10,003 bases of DNA from RGIG2560 sp964418385 (GCA_964418385.1 CAYQLH010000030.1:1-10003); one strand, 5' to 3'; shown: positions 1 through 7,846, numbered from the stretch's first letter. Numbers and translations are program-made. Notes: generated from the sequence alone by a model not told the origin.

Positions 1-14
1 CGCTCTTCCGATCT
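1..14 (+). other. Illumina adapter remnant at contig end
   Basis: The first 14 bases (CGCTCTTCCGATCT) are identical to the 3' end of the Illumina TruSeq read-1 adapter; the read-2 adapter matches only the last 13. The sequence sits exactly at the window edge, where untrimmed adapter is expected. It is non-biological and should be trimmed. Any reading frame running into it, such as the minus-strand frame from 62, is artificially altered there. The match is seen directly; the artefact reading is established knowledge of library chemistry. Confidence 0.93.
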
Positions 15-62
15 CTTGGCTGGCATCAGCTTTTCGTTTAGCATTGTCGCATCGAGTAACAT
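15..62 (-). CDS. possible first codons of a truncated divergent gene
   Basis: On the minus strand an open frame starts with ATG at 62-60 and reads MLLDATMLNEKLMPAK before running into the adapter at position 14. A purine-rich AAAGGGA (77-71) lies 8 nt upstream and could be a Shine-Dalgarno site. An in-frame ATG at 44-42 is the alternative start; it would suit the promoter-like pair at 61-88, whose predicted +1 is near 54. Only 16 codons are visible, so no family can be named. A gene divergent from the glycosyltransferase is plausible because 63-381 looks like a two-way promoter region, but the frame could be chance. Confidence 0.33.
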
Positions 63-88
63 TATATCTTTCCCTTTCAAAATCTCAA
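61..88 (-). promoter_or_regulatory. possible sigma70-type promoter, minus strand
   Basis: On the minus strand TTGAGA (88-83) is followed after 16 bp by a perfect TATAAT (66-61). Predicted transcription starts near 54, which fits the ATG at 44 with a short leader but would exclude the ATG at 62, since that codon overlaps the -10 box. The region is AT-rich, so chance matches are likely; the two-box spacing is the main support. Confidence 0.4.
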
Positions 89-164
89 CTTACTAGCTAC
101 AAGTGATATCACAGCTGCCCGCAAAAATCAAGAGGCAAAATTACTCGCAATTTTCAAACAAAAC

Positions 165-243
165 TGTTAAACAAGTGTTTAACAAATGTTTAACAAACAC
201 ATCTGGAAAATGTTAACATATTTTGACAAACAAAAAACAAACT
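165..243. repeat. upstream repeat module, copy A
   Basis: TGTTAAACA (165-173) and TGTTTAACA (176-184) form a 9-bp inverted repeat with a 2-nt centre. A second TGTTTAACA follows directly at 187-195. The module ends with ACAAACAAAAAACAAACT (226-243). A clearly related copy lies at 5019-5096, with the same order of parts and nearly the same length (79 versus 78 nt). Copy A ends 138 nt before the ATG at 382 and copy B ends 131 nt before the ATG at 5228. That placement suggests a shared upstream regulatory element or a small dispersed repeat. It is not a terminator here, because it lies between divergent transcription units. Confidence 0.6.
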
Positions 244-346
244 CAAAATTACTCTTCACGTTACCGACGCTACTTGTTCTTCACCGCCATTTCTAATTTC
301 TAATTTTTTATTTACAATTTATTTATAATTTATTACAGTTTTCAGG

Positions 347-375
347 TTGACGAAATTGCCCCTGTGTGCTACCAT
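347..375 (+). promoter_or_regulatory. promoter of the glycosyltransferase gene, leaderless type
   Basis: TTGACG (347-352) is followed after exactly 17 bp by TACCAT (370-375), preceded by the extended -10 dinucleotide TG (367-368). Only 6 nt separate the -10 from ATG 382, so transcription should begin at or next to the A of the start codon and leave no room for a Shine-Dalgarno leader. This also argues against the in-frame GTG at 364, which lies inside the promoter. Confidence 0.7.
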
Positions 376-381
376 AAATGC

Positions 382-1587
382 ATGTCAGCAAAACAGCTTA
401 CCGTCGTTTCTTCTTTCCCCAATATGGGTGAGTTGCACTCCGCCGCCACGGTGGGAGTTGCCTCTTACACCAAAACTTTGCTCCAGGCCATGTGCGCTCT
501 GGATCCAGAATTACAAGTGGATGTTTTTGCCGAAAAAATTCCGGATTATCCAGATTATCGCGAAGGTAATCTCCAAGTGCATCGCTTGTGGACACGCGGC
601 GATCGCAAAAGTCTCGGCCAGCTGATCAAACGTTTACGCGCCACTCAAGGTGGGAAAATTCTTATTCAGTTTGAAGTTAATATGTTTGGCGATTGGCTCT
701 GCACCGGTATGACGGTTTTGCGCCTCTGGTGGGCCGCCAAATGCGGACTCAAGTTTGACCTTATGATGCATCAAGTACCTGGAGATCTGAGCGTCATCGA
801 AGGCAAAAACTGGCAATCAACTTTAAAAAACATTGGTAAATCAATACTTTATAGCCTCATCAAATCTGCAAGTCAGCGTCTTTTTGTTTTTGAGCAACAG
901 CTCAAAGAAAATCTTGCCGACAAAAAAAACCAAGTCACCGTCGTTCCTCATTTTGTGCCCACGCCAGCTGCGCTAGATAAAGCCACCGCCAGAGCTGCGC
1001 TCGGTTTAGAAGCCGAGCGCCGGTATGTGCTGTTTTTCGGCTACATCGCACCTTACAAAGGCATCAAGGAGCTGCTTGCCATGTGGCCGAGCAATCTTTC
1101 GCGCACCACGCTCATTATCGCTGGTGGTCTCAACCCCAACCACGCCCAAGATCCAGTCGCGCAAGCCTATTACAACGAGACACTCGAGCTCGCCGCGCGC
1201 AAGCACGCTGTGGTCACAGGCTTCGTCCCTGAGGAACACATGCCTTACTATTTCGCCGCTTGCGATGCCATGATTTTCCCGTATCGCGCTTTTATTTCCT
1301 CCTCTGGACCGCTATCTTTCGCTTTCGCTTACAGCCAACCGGTCATCATGTCAGAGGCTTTGGCCGCGTATACCAAAACTTCAGATTTTGCGGACGCTTT
1401 GGCTCGCAATTACCTCGAAATCAACGATCTGACGTACCAAGATGATGCTTATGACGTTGTACGCATTTTGCGCGGCTGCGAAGATAAGGCCCAGACGCTG
1501 TCGCAATTTAGTCGCGAAATGGCTGAGCGCCGGTCTTTAACCGCCATTGCCAGTCAGACGCTGCGTGAGCTTTTCCCCGTTGTCTAA
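382..1587 (+). CDS. glycosyltransferase, GT4-type (GT-B fold)
   Basis: The 401-residue product has the size and layout of a retaining GT-B glycosyltransferase, which would transfer a sugar from an activated donor to an envelope acceptor on the cytoplasmic side. The N-terminal half opens with a beta strand and loop, VVSSFPNMGELHS (8-20), like the GT4 first-strand motif. The C-terminal nucleotide-sugar half shows YVLFFGYIAPYKGIKELL (215-232), LIIAGG (244-249), VVTGFVPEEHMPYYFAACD (277-295) and a SSSGPLSFAFAYSQPVIMSE stretch (306-325). The last replaces the usual EGFGLPxxEAMA motif, as seen in several GT4 subfamilies, and keeps the final Glu. I chose ATG 382 over GTG 364 because 364 lies inside the promoter. 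There is no signal peptide. Donor and acceptor are unknown. The gene ends 38 bp before the large membrane protein, a likely functional partner. Confidence 0.85.
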   Translation: MSAKQLTVVSSFPNMGELHSAATVGVASYTKTLLQAMCALDPELQVDVFAEKIPDYPDYREGNLQVHRLWTRGDRKSLGQLIKRLRATQGGKILIQFEVNMFGDWLCTGMTVLRLWWAAKCGLKFDLMMHQVPGDLSVIEGKNWQSTLKNIGKSILYSLIKSASQRLFVFEQQLKENLADKKNQVTVVPHFVPTPAALDKATARAALGLEAERRYVLFFGYIAPYKGIKELLAMWPSNLSRTTLIIAGGLNPNHAQDPVAQAYYNETLELAARKHAVVTGFVPEEHMPYYFAACDAMIFPYRAFISSSGPLSFAFAYSQPVIMSEALAAYTKTSDFADALARNYLEINDLTYQDDAYDVVRILRGCEDKAQTLSQFSREMAERRSLTAIASQTLRELFPVV

Positions 1588-1610
1588 AGTCCCCATAATG
1601 CGCGAAAGTG

Positions 1611-1619
1611 TGGTATAAT
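1611..1619 (+). promoter_or_regulatory. extended -10 promoter of the large membrane protein gene
   Basis: A perfect TATAAT (1614-1619) preceded by TGG (1611-1613) forms an extended -10 in the context GTGTGGTATAATACA. No good -35 hexamer is seen at 17 bp, which is normal for extended -10 promoters. Only 6 nt separate the -10 from GTG 1626, predicting a leaderless transcript starting on that codon. The element lies in the 38-bp gap after the glycosyltransferase stop, so the downstream gene can be expressed independently. Confidence 0.7.
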
Positions 1620-1625
1620 ACACCA

Positions 1626-4600
1626 GTGCAAGGCCAGAAAACCCAAAAAAAACGGTTTCAGTGGCGGCTTTTTTGGCCGTATCTCGTCATCGCGAGTGTC
1701 TGGTTTTTGATCGTTATTACCAATTTTCGCCTGGGTACCTGGCTCACCGGCTGGGACAATCTTCATCCCGAATGGGATCCCACGTATGATTTGTGGCGCA
1801 GTTTTAACGCCGTCTGGCAAGAATATCAAGGTGTCGGTCTTCTCGGGGGCATGGCGCACGCAGCCGATCTTGTCCGCCAGTTTATCGTCTTGTTTATTTC
1901 AATTATTTTACCACGTTCGTTAATCCGCTATACTTTGTTATTCAGTCAGCTTTTGCTGGGCAGTTTGGGCTGTTTTGCGCTTTTTCGGGAACTATTTACC
2001 GATCGCCATGATTCTTTCAAAGCAAAACTAGCCGCCCTCGCAGCCGCGCTGTTTTATTTGCTCAATCTGGGTACCGTGCAGAATTTTTATGTCGCTTTTG
2101 AGCCATTCTACTGGTTCTACGGCATGTTGCCTTGGCTTTTGTACACTTTGCACAGTGTTTGGCGTTTCGGCTACACGCGTTTTTGGCTTCAATTCGCTTT
2201 GGTTAGTTTCCTCGCCACCCCATTGGCTTATTTGCAGACTAACTTCGTTGTCTACGCCATTTTGCTTGTTTGCCTGGGCTTGGCTTATTTATTTTCTCGC
2301 CGACCACACGTCAAGTTTACCACCAAGCTCACCCGTCTTGTAGGCAGTGCCAGTATTATCCTTTTGACCAATCTTTTTTGGCTGGCACCTATGGTTTACT
2401 TTGTCGCCACCGGCGGCTCGCAGACCACGATCCGCTCACAAGTCAACCAGATCTCCACGCGTGAAGTGTCCATGCAAAATCAAGCTTATGGCAATTGGCG
2501 CGACATTTTGCTTTTGCGTGGTTATTGGTTTGCGTCTCAAGATTACAACGATGCTGACGACTCACAAGATCCCATTGCTTTCATGCAAACCTGGATGAGC
2601 GAGCCCGCCACTGCTTTTATGGGCGTTGTTTTCGCCTTTTTGCTTTTTGTGGGTGCCGGCTATTTGCTTTTTTACCGGCGCGATTATCGCACTTTTGGCG
2701 TTTTGACCGGGTTTGCGGCTATGTGCGGCTTGCTTTTGATCAATCGCCTCGATTTTACCTTTATCGGTCAAGTTTTTCGCTCTCCGTACACCAAAGTGAT
2801 CGTCCCTTTATCGCTCCTGTACAGCTTGCTTGTGGGTGCGAGTTTCTTGCTTTTGGCACGTCTTTTGCGCGCCCGCGTGCTGATTTTTAGCTTCGCCTTT
2901 TATCTGGTTGCTTTAGCTCTTTATTCTATTCCCACTTTTGGCGGTCATTTTATTTACCACAATTTACGCCAAACCATGCCGGCGGATTACGACGAACTTT
3001 TCGCTTTTATGCGCACTCAAGAACGTGCCGCCCGGACTGCGCTTCTCCCCGCGGAGACGATTTACGGCTGGCAGCACACCACTTGGGGCTATCGTGGCAT
3101 CGGTTTTTATTGGTTTGGCTTGCGCCAATCCATTTTGGATCGCGCTTTTGACGTTTGGAGTTTTGACAACGAAGAATTCTACCAAGAACTCCACTTTGCT
3201 CGCCTGGAAGGCGACAGCACCCTTTTTCGCCGCGTGCTCGATAAATACAACGTTCGCTATTTGATTTACGACGCCACTATTCACCGTCGCGGTCGCGACA
3301 GTGAGCTTTTTCATCGCGATTGGCAGCAGCTAGCGACCGCGGCAGATTGCCGCCAGATACACACGAGCGCCCAAATCGAAGTTTATGACTGTCAAGCGCA
3401 AATTCCGCTCGCCAAGGCTTACGTTACCGCGCCCGAGCAGTATTACGTTTCCAACACTCGCCAATTTCATCAGTTTTACGATCCCGCCGCCACCAAGCAC
3501 CATTATTTAACCGGTCCCAGCGAGCAAGCACTAGATTATCCTTTCGCCTTTCTTTACGCTCGCGAACCAGGCGACGAGCAAATTTCTTACGACGCTTCTG
3601 CGTCTGGCAATCTCGCCACCGTCCATCTCGACGCTATTTTGCCCAGTCACGATTACCATGAACTCTATGTGCCCAGCTTTCTCGAGGCTTCGCGTTCTTC
3701 TTTCCTGGTCAATTTAACAGCGAAAGACAAGAAGGACTACGTAGTGACATTGAGTCCGCTTTTCACTCTCGAAGTCAACGGTCAAACTTATCAACCCTTT
3801 GCGCCTGTTACCTTTACCGCCCCTTATCTTGATGATGCGGACGAAATTTATTTTGATTTTGGCACTGATTATACCCGTCTCAAATCAGGAGAAGCCAGCA
3901 GCTCTGCCATCGTTTCTCTAGGCAATTTTCACCAAGAGCAAACCTGGCGTTATTTCGCTGCTGGCAGCGCGCGCACCCGCGGTCTCAATATCAACGTCAA
4001 TCTCCGCGACACTATCGAGCTCACCGTCCCGGAAACTTTCTGGGATTTCTGGCGTGAACCGCAAACTCTGACTTTAAACGAGCCGCTCACCTCACTGACA
4101 GCGCATGTGACCACCATTCCGCATTATTTACGCAGTTTTGCCACCTCTGATGCCGTCAACTGCGACGTCATCGAACGTGGCAGCGTCGATCGCCAGGAAA
4201 ACGGCGAACACGGCTACACATATCTCACCAGCGGTTACGGCTCGTACTGCGATACTTTCTTTGATTCCTCGCTGGATGCCGCCAAGCACAGCTTTCTTTT
4301 GCGCATCGATGCCCGTAATCTCGAGGGTTTGCCTTTAACCTATTATTTCTGGGATGTCAACAAAAAAGTGCAAAGCTGGGAAACTCTGCTCCAAGGCGGT
4401 GATCGCACCACTCAGACCTTTTCTTTCCCGCGCGTGGCCACGGATCAAGACACTGCCTTTTTTGATGTCCACCCAGCCAATCGCTCCATCGCCGGTGAAA
4501 CCGCCCATAACGTTTTGGAGCAAACTGTCAGCTACGTTGTCCCGCTCCACGAGCTCGCTGGCATTCAATTACGCGGTCGCGATGGTGACGAGGTGCACCT

Positions 4601-5015
4601 CAATTCGCTTGAAGTTAGCCAAGTCAGCAAAGCTGGCACGAGTGAATATCGTGTTGAGGTTTCTTTCCCAGGCAGTAACGACGGCGTCCTCGTACTTGCT
4701 CAAGGATATCACCCCGGCTGGCAAGCTCATCTGGGTGGTCAGCTTTTAGCACATCAAGAATACGACGGTTGGGCTAATGCCTGGCTGATCCCGCGTGACA
4801 TCTGCCCAGACGACCATTGCACAGTTACCATTTCCTATTGGCCGCAGTATTTAGGCTGGCTCGGTCTCGCCGTCAGCCTTGCGAGTTTCGCAGTGACTGC
4901 TTGCGGTTTACTTTATCTCGACTACAGGCGCTTCACTCAGCCCCACTACCAGCCCACGCTCAAACATGCTTTCTACGGACAAAGGCAAGAAGAGCCAAAG
5001 GCGAGGGGAGAGTAA
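1626..5015 (+). CDS. large polytopic GT-C-like (YfhO/AftD-like) membrane protein
   Basis: The 1129-residue product starts with a short basic stretch and a first membrane segment (about 16-34). Then comes an outside loop with GWDNLHPE (42-49), placing Asp44 where GT-C enzymes carry their catalytic acid, and a conserved-looking VWQEYQGVGLLGGMAHAADL (63-82). About ten further hydrophobic segments follow, to roughly residue 450. A large soluble, probably extracytoplasmic, beta-rich region follows, with a YHPGW motif near 1028-1032 like the C-terminal part of YfhO-family proteins. A last membrane helix (about 1077-1098) and a basic tail end the protein. GT-C enzymes use polyprenyl-phosphate sugars outside the membrane. 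I infer a role in glycosylating a surface polymer or protein, together with the upstream glycosyltransferase; donor and acceptor are unknown. I prefer GTG 1626 to ATG 1608 because 1608 lies upstream of and across the -10 box. Confidence 0.75.
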   Translation: MQGQKTQKKRFQWRLFWPYLVIASVWFLIVITNFRLGTWLTGWDNLHPEWDPTYDLWRSFNAVWQEYQGVGLLGGMAHAADLVRQFIVLFISIILPRSLIRYTLLFSQLLLGSLGCFALFRELFTDRHDSFKAKLAALAAALFYLLNLGTVQNFYVAFEPFYWFYGMLPWLLYTLHSVWRFGYTRFWLQFALVSFLATPLAYLQTNFVVYAILLVCLGLAYLFSRRPHVKFTTKLTRLVGSASIILLTNLFWLAPMVYFVATGGSQTTIRSQVNQISTREVSMQNQAYGNWRDILLLRGYWFASQDYNDADDSQDPIAFMQTWMSEPATAFMGVVFAFLLFVGAGYLLFYRRDYRTFGVLTGFAAMCGLLLINRLDFTFIGQVFRSPYTKVIVPLSLLYSLLVGASFLLLARLLRARVLIFSFAFYLVALALYSIPTFGGHFIYHNLRQTMPADYDELFAFMRTQERAARTALLPAETIYGWQHTTWGYRGIGFYWFGLRQSILDRAFDVWSFDNEEFYQELHFARLEGDSTLFRRVLDKYNVRYLIYDATIHRRGRDSELFHRDWQQLATAADCRQIHTSAQIEVYDCQAQIPLAKAYVTAPEQYYVSNTRQFHQFYDPAATKHHYLTGPSEQALDYPFAFLYAREPGDEQISYDASASGNLATVHLDAILPSHDYHELYVPSFLEASRSSFLVNLTAKDKKDYVVTLSPLFTLEVNGQTYQPFAPVTFTAPYLDDADEIYFDFGTDYTRLKSGEASSSAIVSLGNFHQEQTWRYFAAGSARTRGLNINVNLRDTIELTVPETFWDFWREPQTLTLNEPLTSLTAHVTTIPHYLRSFATSDAVNCDVIERGSVDRQENGEHGYTYLTSGYGSYCDTFFDSSLDAAKHSFLLRIDARNLEGLPLTYYFWDVNKKVQSWETLLQGGDRTTQTFSFPRVATDQDTAFFDVHPANRSIAGETAHNVLEQTVSYVVPLHELAGIQLRGRDGDEVHLNSLEVSQVSKAGTSEYRVEVSFPGSNDGVLVLAQGYHPGWQAHLGGQLLAHQEYDGWANAWLIPRDICPDDHCTVTISYWPQYLGWLGLAVSLASFAVTACGLLYLDYRRFTQPHYQPTLKHAFYGQRQEEPKARGE

Positions 5016-5016
5016 T

Positions 5017-5096
5017 TTTGTTAAACAAACGTTTAACAAATGTTTTACAAAAACCAGGTTTAAGAGTGAACAAAATAAAACAAACAAAAACAAACT
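5017..5096. repeat. upstream repeat module, copy B
   Basis: Directly after the stop at 5013-5015, TTTGTTAAAC (5017-5026) and GTTTAACAAA (5031-5040) form a perfect 10-bp inverted repeat around AAAC. They are followed by a degenerate TGTTTTACA (5041-5049) and by ACAAACAAAAACAAACT (5080-5096). This is the same order and spacing as copy A at 165-243. The first 27 nt of the two copies (165-191 and 5019-5045) differ at only two positions. It could fold as a weak AT hairpin after the upstream gene, but it has no following T-run on the plus strand. Its matching distance to the next start codon favours an upstream regulatory or dispersed-repeat role. Confidence 0.6.
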
Positions 5097-5133
5097 GCCA
5101 AAAGCATGCATTTTTAAACTTCCCGAAAAGGTG

Positions 5134-5150
5134 AAAATATTGCATATTTT
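5134..5150. promoter_or_regulatory. operator-like inverted repeat upstream of the PBP promoter
   Basis: AAAATAT (5134-5140) and ATATTTT (5144-5150) are perfect reverse complements around TGC. The site lies 41 bp upstream of the -35 box at 5192. Short AT palindromes arise easily by chance in such DNA, so a regulator-binding role is only a possibility. Confidence 0.25.
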
Positions 5151-5191
5151 ACAAGCACGATAATTAGCATTTTGTTTGTCGCCTGGCACTC

Positions 5192-5219
5192 TTGACATTC
5201 GCTTTGCATAATCTATAAT
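5192..5219 (+). promoter_or_regulatory. near-consensus sigma70 promoter of the PBP gene
   Basis: Both hexamers are perfect: TTGACA (5192-5197) and TATAAT (5214-5219), 16 bp apart. The -10 ends 8 nt before ATG 5228, placing the predicted start of transcription within about two bases of the start codon. This should be a strong, housekeeping-type promoter giving a leaderless or nearly leaderless mRNA. It is the clearest promoter in the window. Confidence 0.85.
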
Positions 5220-5227
5220 ATAACCTT

Positions 5228-7765
5228 ATGTGGGGGCTGGGAAAGCGACCAAACAAGGTCAAAAAACTCAAACGCTGGCGGGTTTTTTGGATCTTGATGC
5301 TGATACTCACTTTAGTGGGGATGGCAGGTTTTACGTATTTTTTCTGGTATATCGCCAAAGATTTGCCAGCGCCTGATCAAGTAGTCCGCGAAACCGGTTT
5401 TAGTACCAAAATTTACGATCGCCACGGCGTGCTTTTGTATGATTTTTATCAAGATCAAAGGCGCGAACCGTTCACCCTGGATCAAGTGAGCCAAAATTTG
5501 ATCAATGCCACCATTGCTGTGGAAGACAAAGAGTTTTACGACCATCATGGCTTCGACTATCTCACCATTTTGCGTATCCCGTATTACTATTTTACCAAAG
5601 GACGCGTGGTTGGCGGTTCCACCCTGACTCAGCAGCTGACCAAAATGATGCTCCTGACCAACGAGCGCAAAGTTATCCGCAAATTTCGCGAGTTAATTCT
5701 GTCCATGCAGATCGAAAAAATGTTTACCAAAGAGCAAATTTTGGAAATGTATCTCAACGAAGCGCCTTATGGCGGCAATATCAACGGCGCCAATCTGGCG
5801 GCACAAACGTATTTCCAGAAGTCAGTTTCTGATCTCACCGTTGCCGAAGCTGCCATGATCGCTGGGTTGCCTCAGTCGCCTACGCGTTACTCGCCTTACG
5901 TGGGCAAAACGGACGCCAACGGCAATCTTTTGTGGAAACTGCGTGCTCAAGGCGTACTCCGGCGAATGCTCGAAGACGGCTACATCGTCAAAGACGTTTA
6001 CAATGACGCTCTGGCAGAACTCGATAGTTTCACTTTTGAGCGTGCCACCGGCGAAATCAAGGCACCGCATTTTGTGTTTTACGTGGAAGATTTGCTGCGC
6101 GAGACTTTTGGCGACGAAATGGTGGACGAGGGCGGCTTGGAAGTGTACACCACGCTTGATTACGAGCTCCAGGCAAGTGCTGAAGCCATCGTCAAGCGCG
6201 AAATCGAAAAAGTGACCGCTTTGGACATCTCCAATGGCGCCGCGCTGGTGCTCGAGCCGCAAACTGGCGAAATTCTCGCCATGGTCGGTTCGCGTGATTA
6301 CTTTGATACCGAAATTGACGGGCAATTCAACGTCACCGCCCACCCGCAGGCATTGCGTCAGCCCGGCTCGTCCATTAAACCGCTGGTTTACCTCGCCTAC
6401 CTGATGCAAAAAGGCGGCACCGCCGCCAGTGTTTTTGCGGACGTACCCACAACCTTCCAGGCAAACGACAAAATCGATCCGTACGAGCCCAAAAACTACG
6501 ACGGCAAATTCCGCGGCCCCGTGACTTTGCGCGAATCACTGGGTAATTCCTACAACATCCCTGCGGTGAAGGCTTTAGCCGCTGTGGGTCTGCCGAGCTT
6601 CCTCGAGTTCGCTGACCGCGCTGGCATCAGTACGCTCGCGCCCACACCTAGCAATTTGCAAAATCTTGGTCTCGCGCTTGCTCTGGGCGGTGGGGAAGTC
6701 CACATGATCGAGCTTGCGGGCGCTTACTGTGCTTTTGGTAACGGTGGCTACAAGGTGGAGCCCACCGCCATTTTGGAAGTCAAAAATGTTCACGGCCAGA
6801 CTTTGCAGTCGTTCAAGCCGGTCCGGGGTGAGCAGATTTTTGGCGAAAACGAAACTTTCATCATCAATGACATTCTTTCAGACAACGACGCCCGTACCGC
6901 TGCTTTTGGTGCTCACTCGCAGCTCAACACGGGCAAACCCATCGCCGTGAAAACAGGCACCACCAACTCCATGAAAGACAACTGGACCATTGGTTGGAGT
7001 CAGAGTTTTTTGGTTCACGTCTGGGTGGGCAACAACGACGCCAGTCCCATGAAGAGCGTCGCTTCTGGTATCACTGGTGCTTCGCCTATCTGGCGTGCTA
7101 TCGTGGATCGCCTGCTTGAACTCGACTACGAAACACCAGAGTGGGAAGTCCCACGTGGCGTCAAAAAAGAAACTGTCGATGCTATTTCCGGTTACCCCGC
7201 TCACGACGATTTCCCCACCAAGGAAGAGTATTATGTCAAAAACACTCTTGGTAGTTTGCCTGATCCCATCCACCCCAAACTCAAACTCTGCCGCGGTGAA
7301 AACAAGCTCGCCTCAACCGCTCAAGAAGTCAGCGGTGACTACGAAGAGCGCGAGTTTATCGTTTTGCGCGAGGATGACCCGGTGAGTCAAGACGGTCGCA
7401 ATCGCTTTCAAGAGGGGATTGACGCCTGGATTGCCTCGCAAGGCGACGATCGTTACCGCTATCCCACGCAAACCTGTGGCGAGTCGGATAGCGCCATTAG
7501 TGTCGGTTTCCATGGCATCAGTGACGGCAGCAATACCGAGCTCGATACGATCAAGTTTAGCGTGGAGGCAGAAAGCAAAAACGGCGTCGAGCGGATTGAA
7601 GTTTACCGAGACGGTGAAAAAATCGAAGACAAAAATGAGCGCAGTTTTGAACTGGAATGGCATTTAAACCGCGGTGTTTACGAAATTCGCGCCAAGGCGT
7701 ACAGCCGCAGCGGCGAAACCGCGGAGCGTACGATCCGCGTCGGCGTTGGGGGAGACCGGGTGTAA
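5228..7765 (+). CDS. class A penicillin-binding protein (PBP1a-type transglycosylase/transpeptidase)
   Basis: This 845-residue bifunctional enzyme polymerises lipid II into glycan strands and cross-links the peptides outside the membrane. A basic N-terminus and one membrane anchor (about 19-42) precede the GT51 domain. That domain shows the catalytic-Glu motif EDKEFYDHHGFD (99-110), GGSTLTQQL (129-137) and the stretch EKMFTKEQILEMYLNEAPYG (163-182). The transpeptidase domain has SxxK as S381-S-I-K384, SxN as S441-Y-N443, and KTG at 575-577. The extra C-terminal part (about 650-845) carries two cysteines (688 and 750) and ends in an Ig-like beta domain (about 765-840). All catalytic motifs are intact, so the enzyme should be active. 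It is transcribed from its own promoter and is convergent, across 81 bp, with uppP, whose product recycles the lipid carrier released by this reaction. Confidence 0.95.
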   Translation: MWGLGKRPNKVKKLKRWRVFWILMLILTLVGMAGFTYFFWYIAKDLPAPDQVVRETGFSTKIYDRHGVLLYDFYQDQRREPFTLDQVSQNLINATIAVEDKEFYDHHGFDYLTILRIPYYYFTKGRVVGGSTLTQQLTKMMLLTNERKVIRKFRELILSMQIEKMFTKEQILEMYLNEAPYGGNINGANLAAQTYFQKSVSDLTVAEAAMIAGLPQSPTRYSPYVGKTDANGNLLWKLRAQGVLRRMLEDGYIVKDVYNDALAELDSFTFERATGEIKAPHFVFYVEDLLRETFGDEMVDEGGLEVYTTLDYELQASAEAIVKREIEKVTALDISNGAALVLEPQTGEILAMVGSRDYFDTEIDGQFNVTAHPQALRQPGSSIKPLVYLAYLMQKGGTAASVFADVPTTFQANDKIDPYEPKNYDGKFRGPVTLRESLGNSYNIPAVKALAAVGLPSFLEFADRAGISTLAPTPSNLQNLGLALALGGGEVHMIELAGAYCAFGNGGYKVEPTAILEVKNVHGQTLQSFKPVRGEQIFGENETFIINDILSDNDARTAAFGAHSQLNTGKPIAVKTGTTNSMKDNWTIGWSQSFLVHVWVGNNDASPMKSVASGITGASPIWRAIVDRLLELDYETPEWEVPRGVKKETVDAISGYPAHDDFPTKEEYYVKNTLGSLPDPIHPKLKLCRGENKLASTAQEVSGDYEEREFIVLREDDPVSQDGRNRFQEGIDAWIASQGDDRYRYPTQTCGESDSAISVGFHGISDGSNTELDTIKFSVEAESKNGVERIEVYRDGEKIEDKNERSFELEWHLNRGVYEIRAKAYSRSGETAERTIRVGVGGDRV

Positions 7766-7846
7766 CTTACAACCGCGCCAGTGCGTTAATTAATTTAACT
7801 CCATAATTCACCGTCACAGCAGATTATAGTGTGAAGTTCTAGTTAG

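Larger units (their letters stand above)
63..381. other. AT-rich divergent intergenic region
   Basis: This roughly 320-bp stretch has no credible reading frame. It holds a minus-strand promoter-like pair (61-88), an inverted and direct repeat module (165-243), a run of short AT repeats around 290-335 (TTTCTAA twice, then several ATTTA-like units), and the promoter of the glycosyltransferase gene (347-375). Its low GC contrasts with the flanking coding DNA. I see no tRNA-like or riboswitch-like fold in it. Confidence 0.6.

Noticed and set aside
165..195. TGTTTAAC repeats as a CRISPR array or origin iterons
   Set aside because: The units are 9 nt, only two or three per copy, and partly inverted, with no uniform spacers and no DnaA-box-like sequence or replication gene nearby.
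364..381. GTG at 364 as the start of the glycosyltransferase gene
   Set aside because: It lies inside the promoter between the -35 and -10 boxes, and would add six unlikely residues (MCYHKC). ATG 382 fits the predicted transcription start and the family's N-terminal motif.
1608..1625. ATG at 1608 as the start of the large membrane protein
   Set aside because: It lies upstream of and across the TATAAT at 1614-1619, so a transcript from that promoter would not contain it. GTG 1626 is in frame and at the predicted +1.
5017..5040. Inverted repeat after the large membrane protein as a rho-independent terminator
   Set aside because: The stem is almost all A/T and has no T-run after it. A related copy lies upstream of the glycosyltransferase in a divergent region, where a terminator makes no sense.
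5822..6409. 195-residue minus-strand open frame inside the PBP gene
   Set aside because: It lies fully antisense to conserved GT51/transpeptidase sequence with intact motifs, has no promoter or protein-like features of its own, and is explained by codon bias on the coding strand.
7766..7846. Terminator between the convergent PBP and uppP genes
   Set aside because: The 81-bp gap contains only weak AT palindromes (such as TTAATTAA at 7786-7793) and no GC-rich stem with a T-run.
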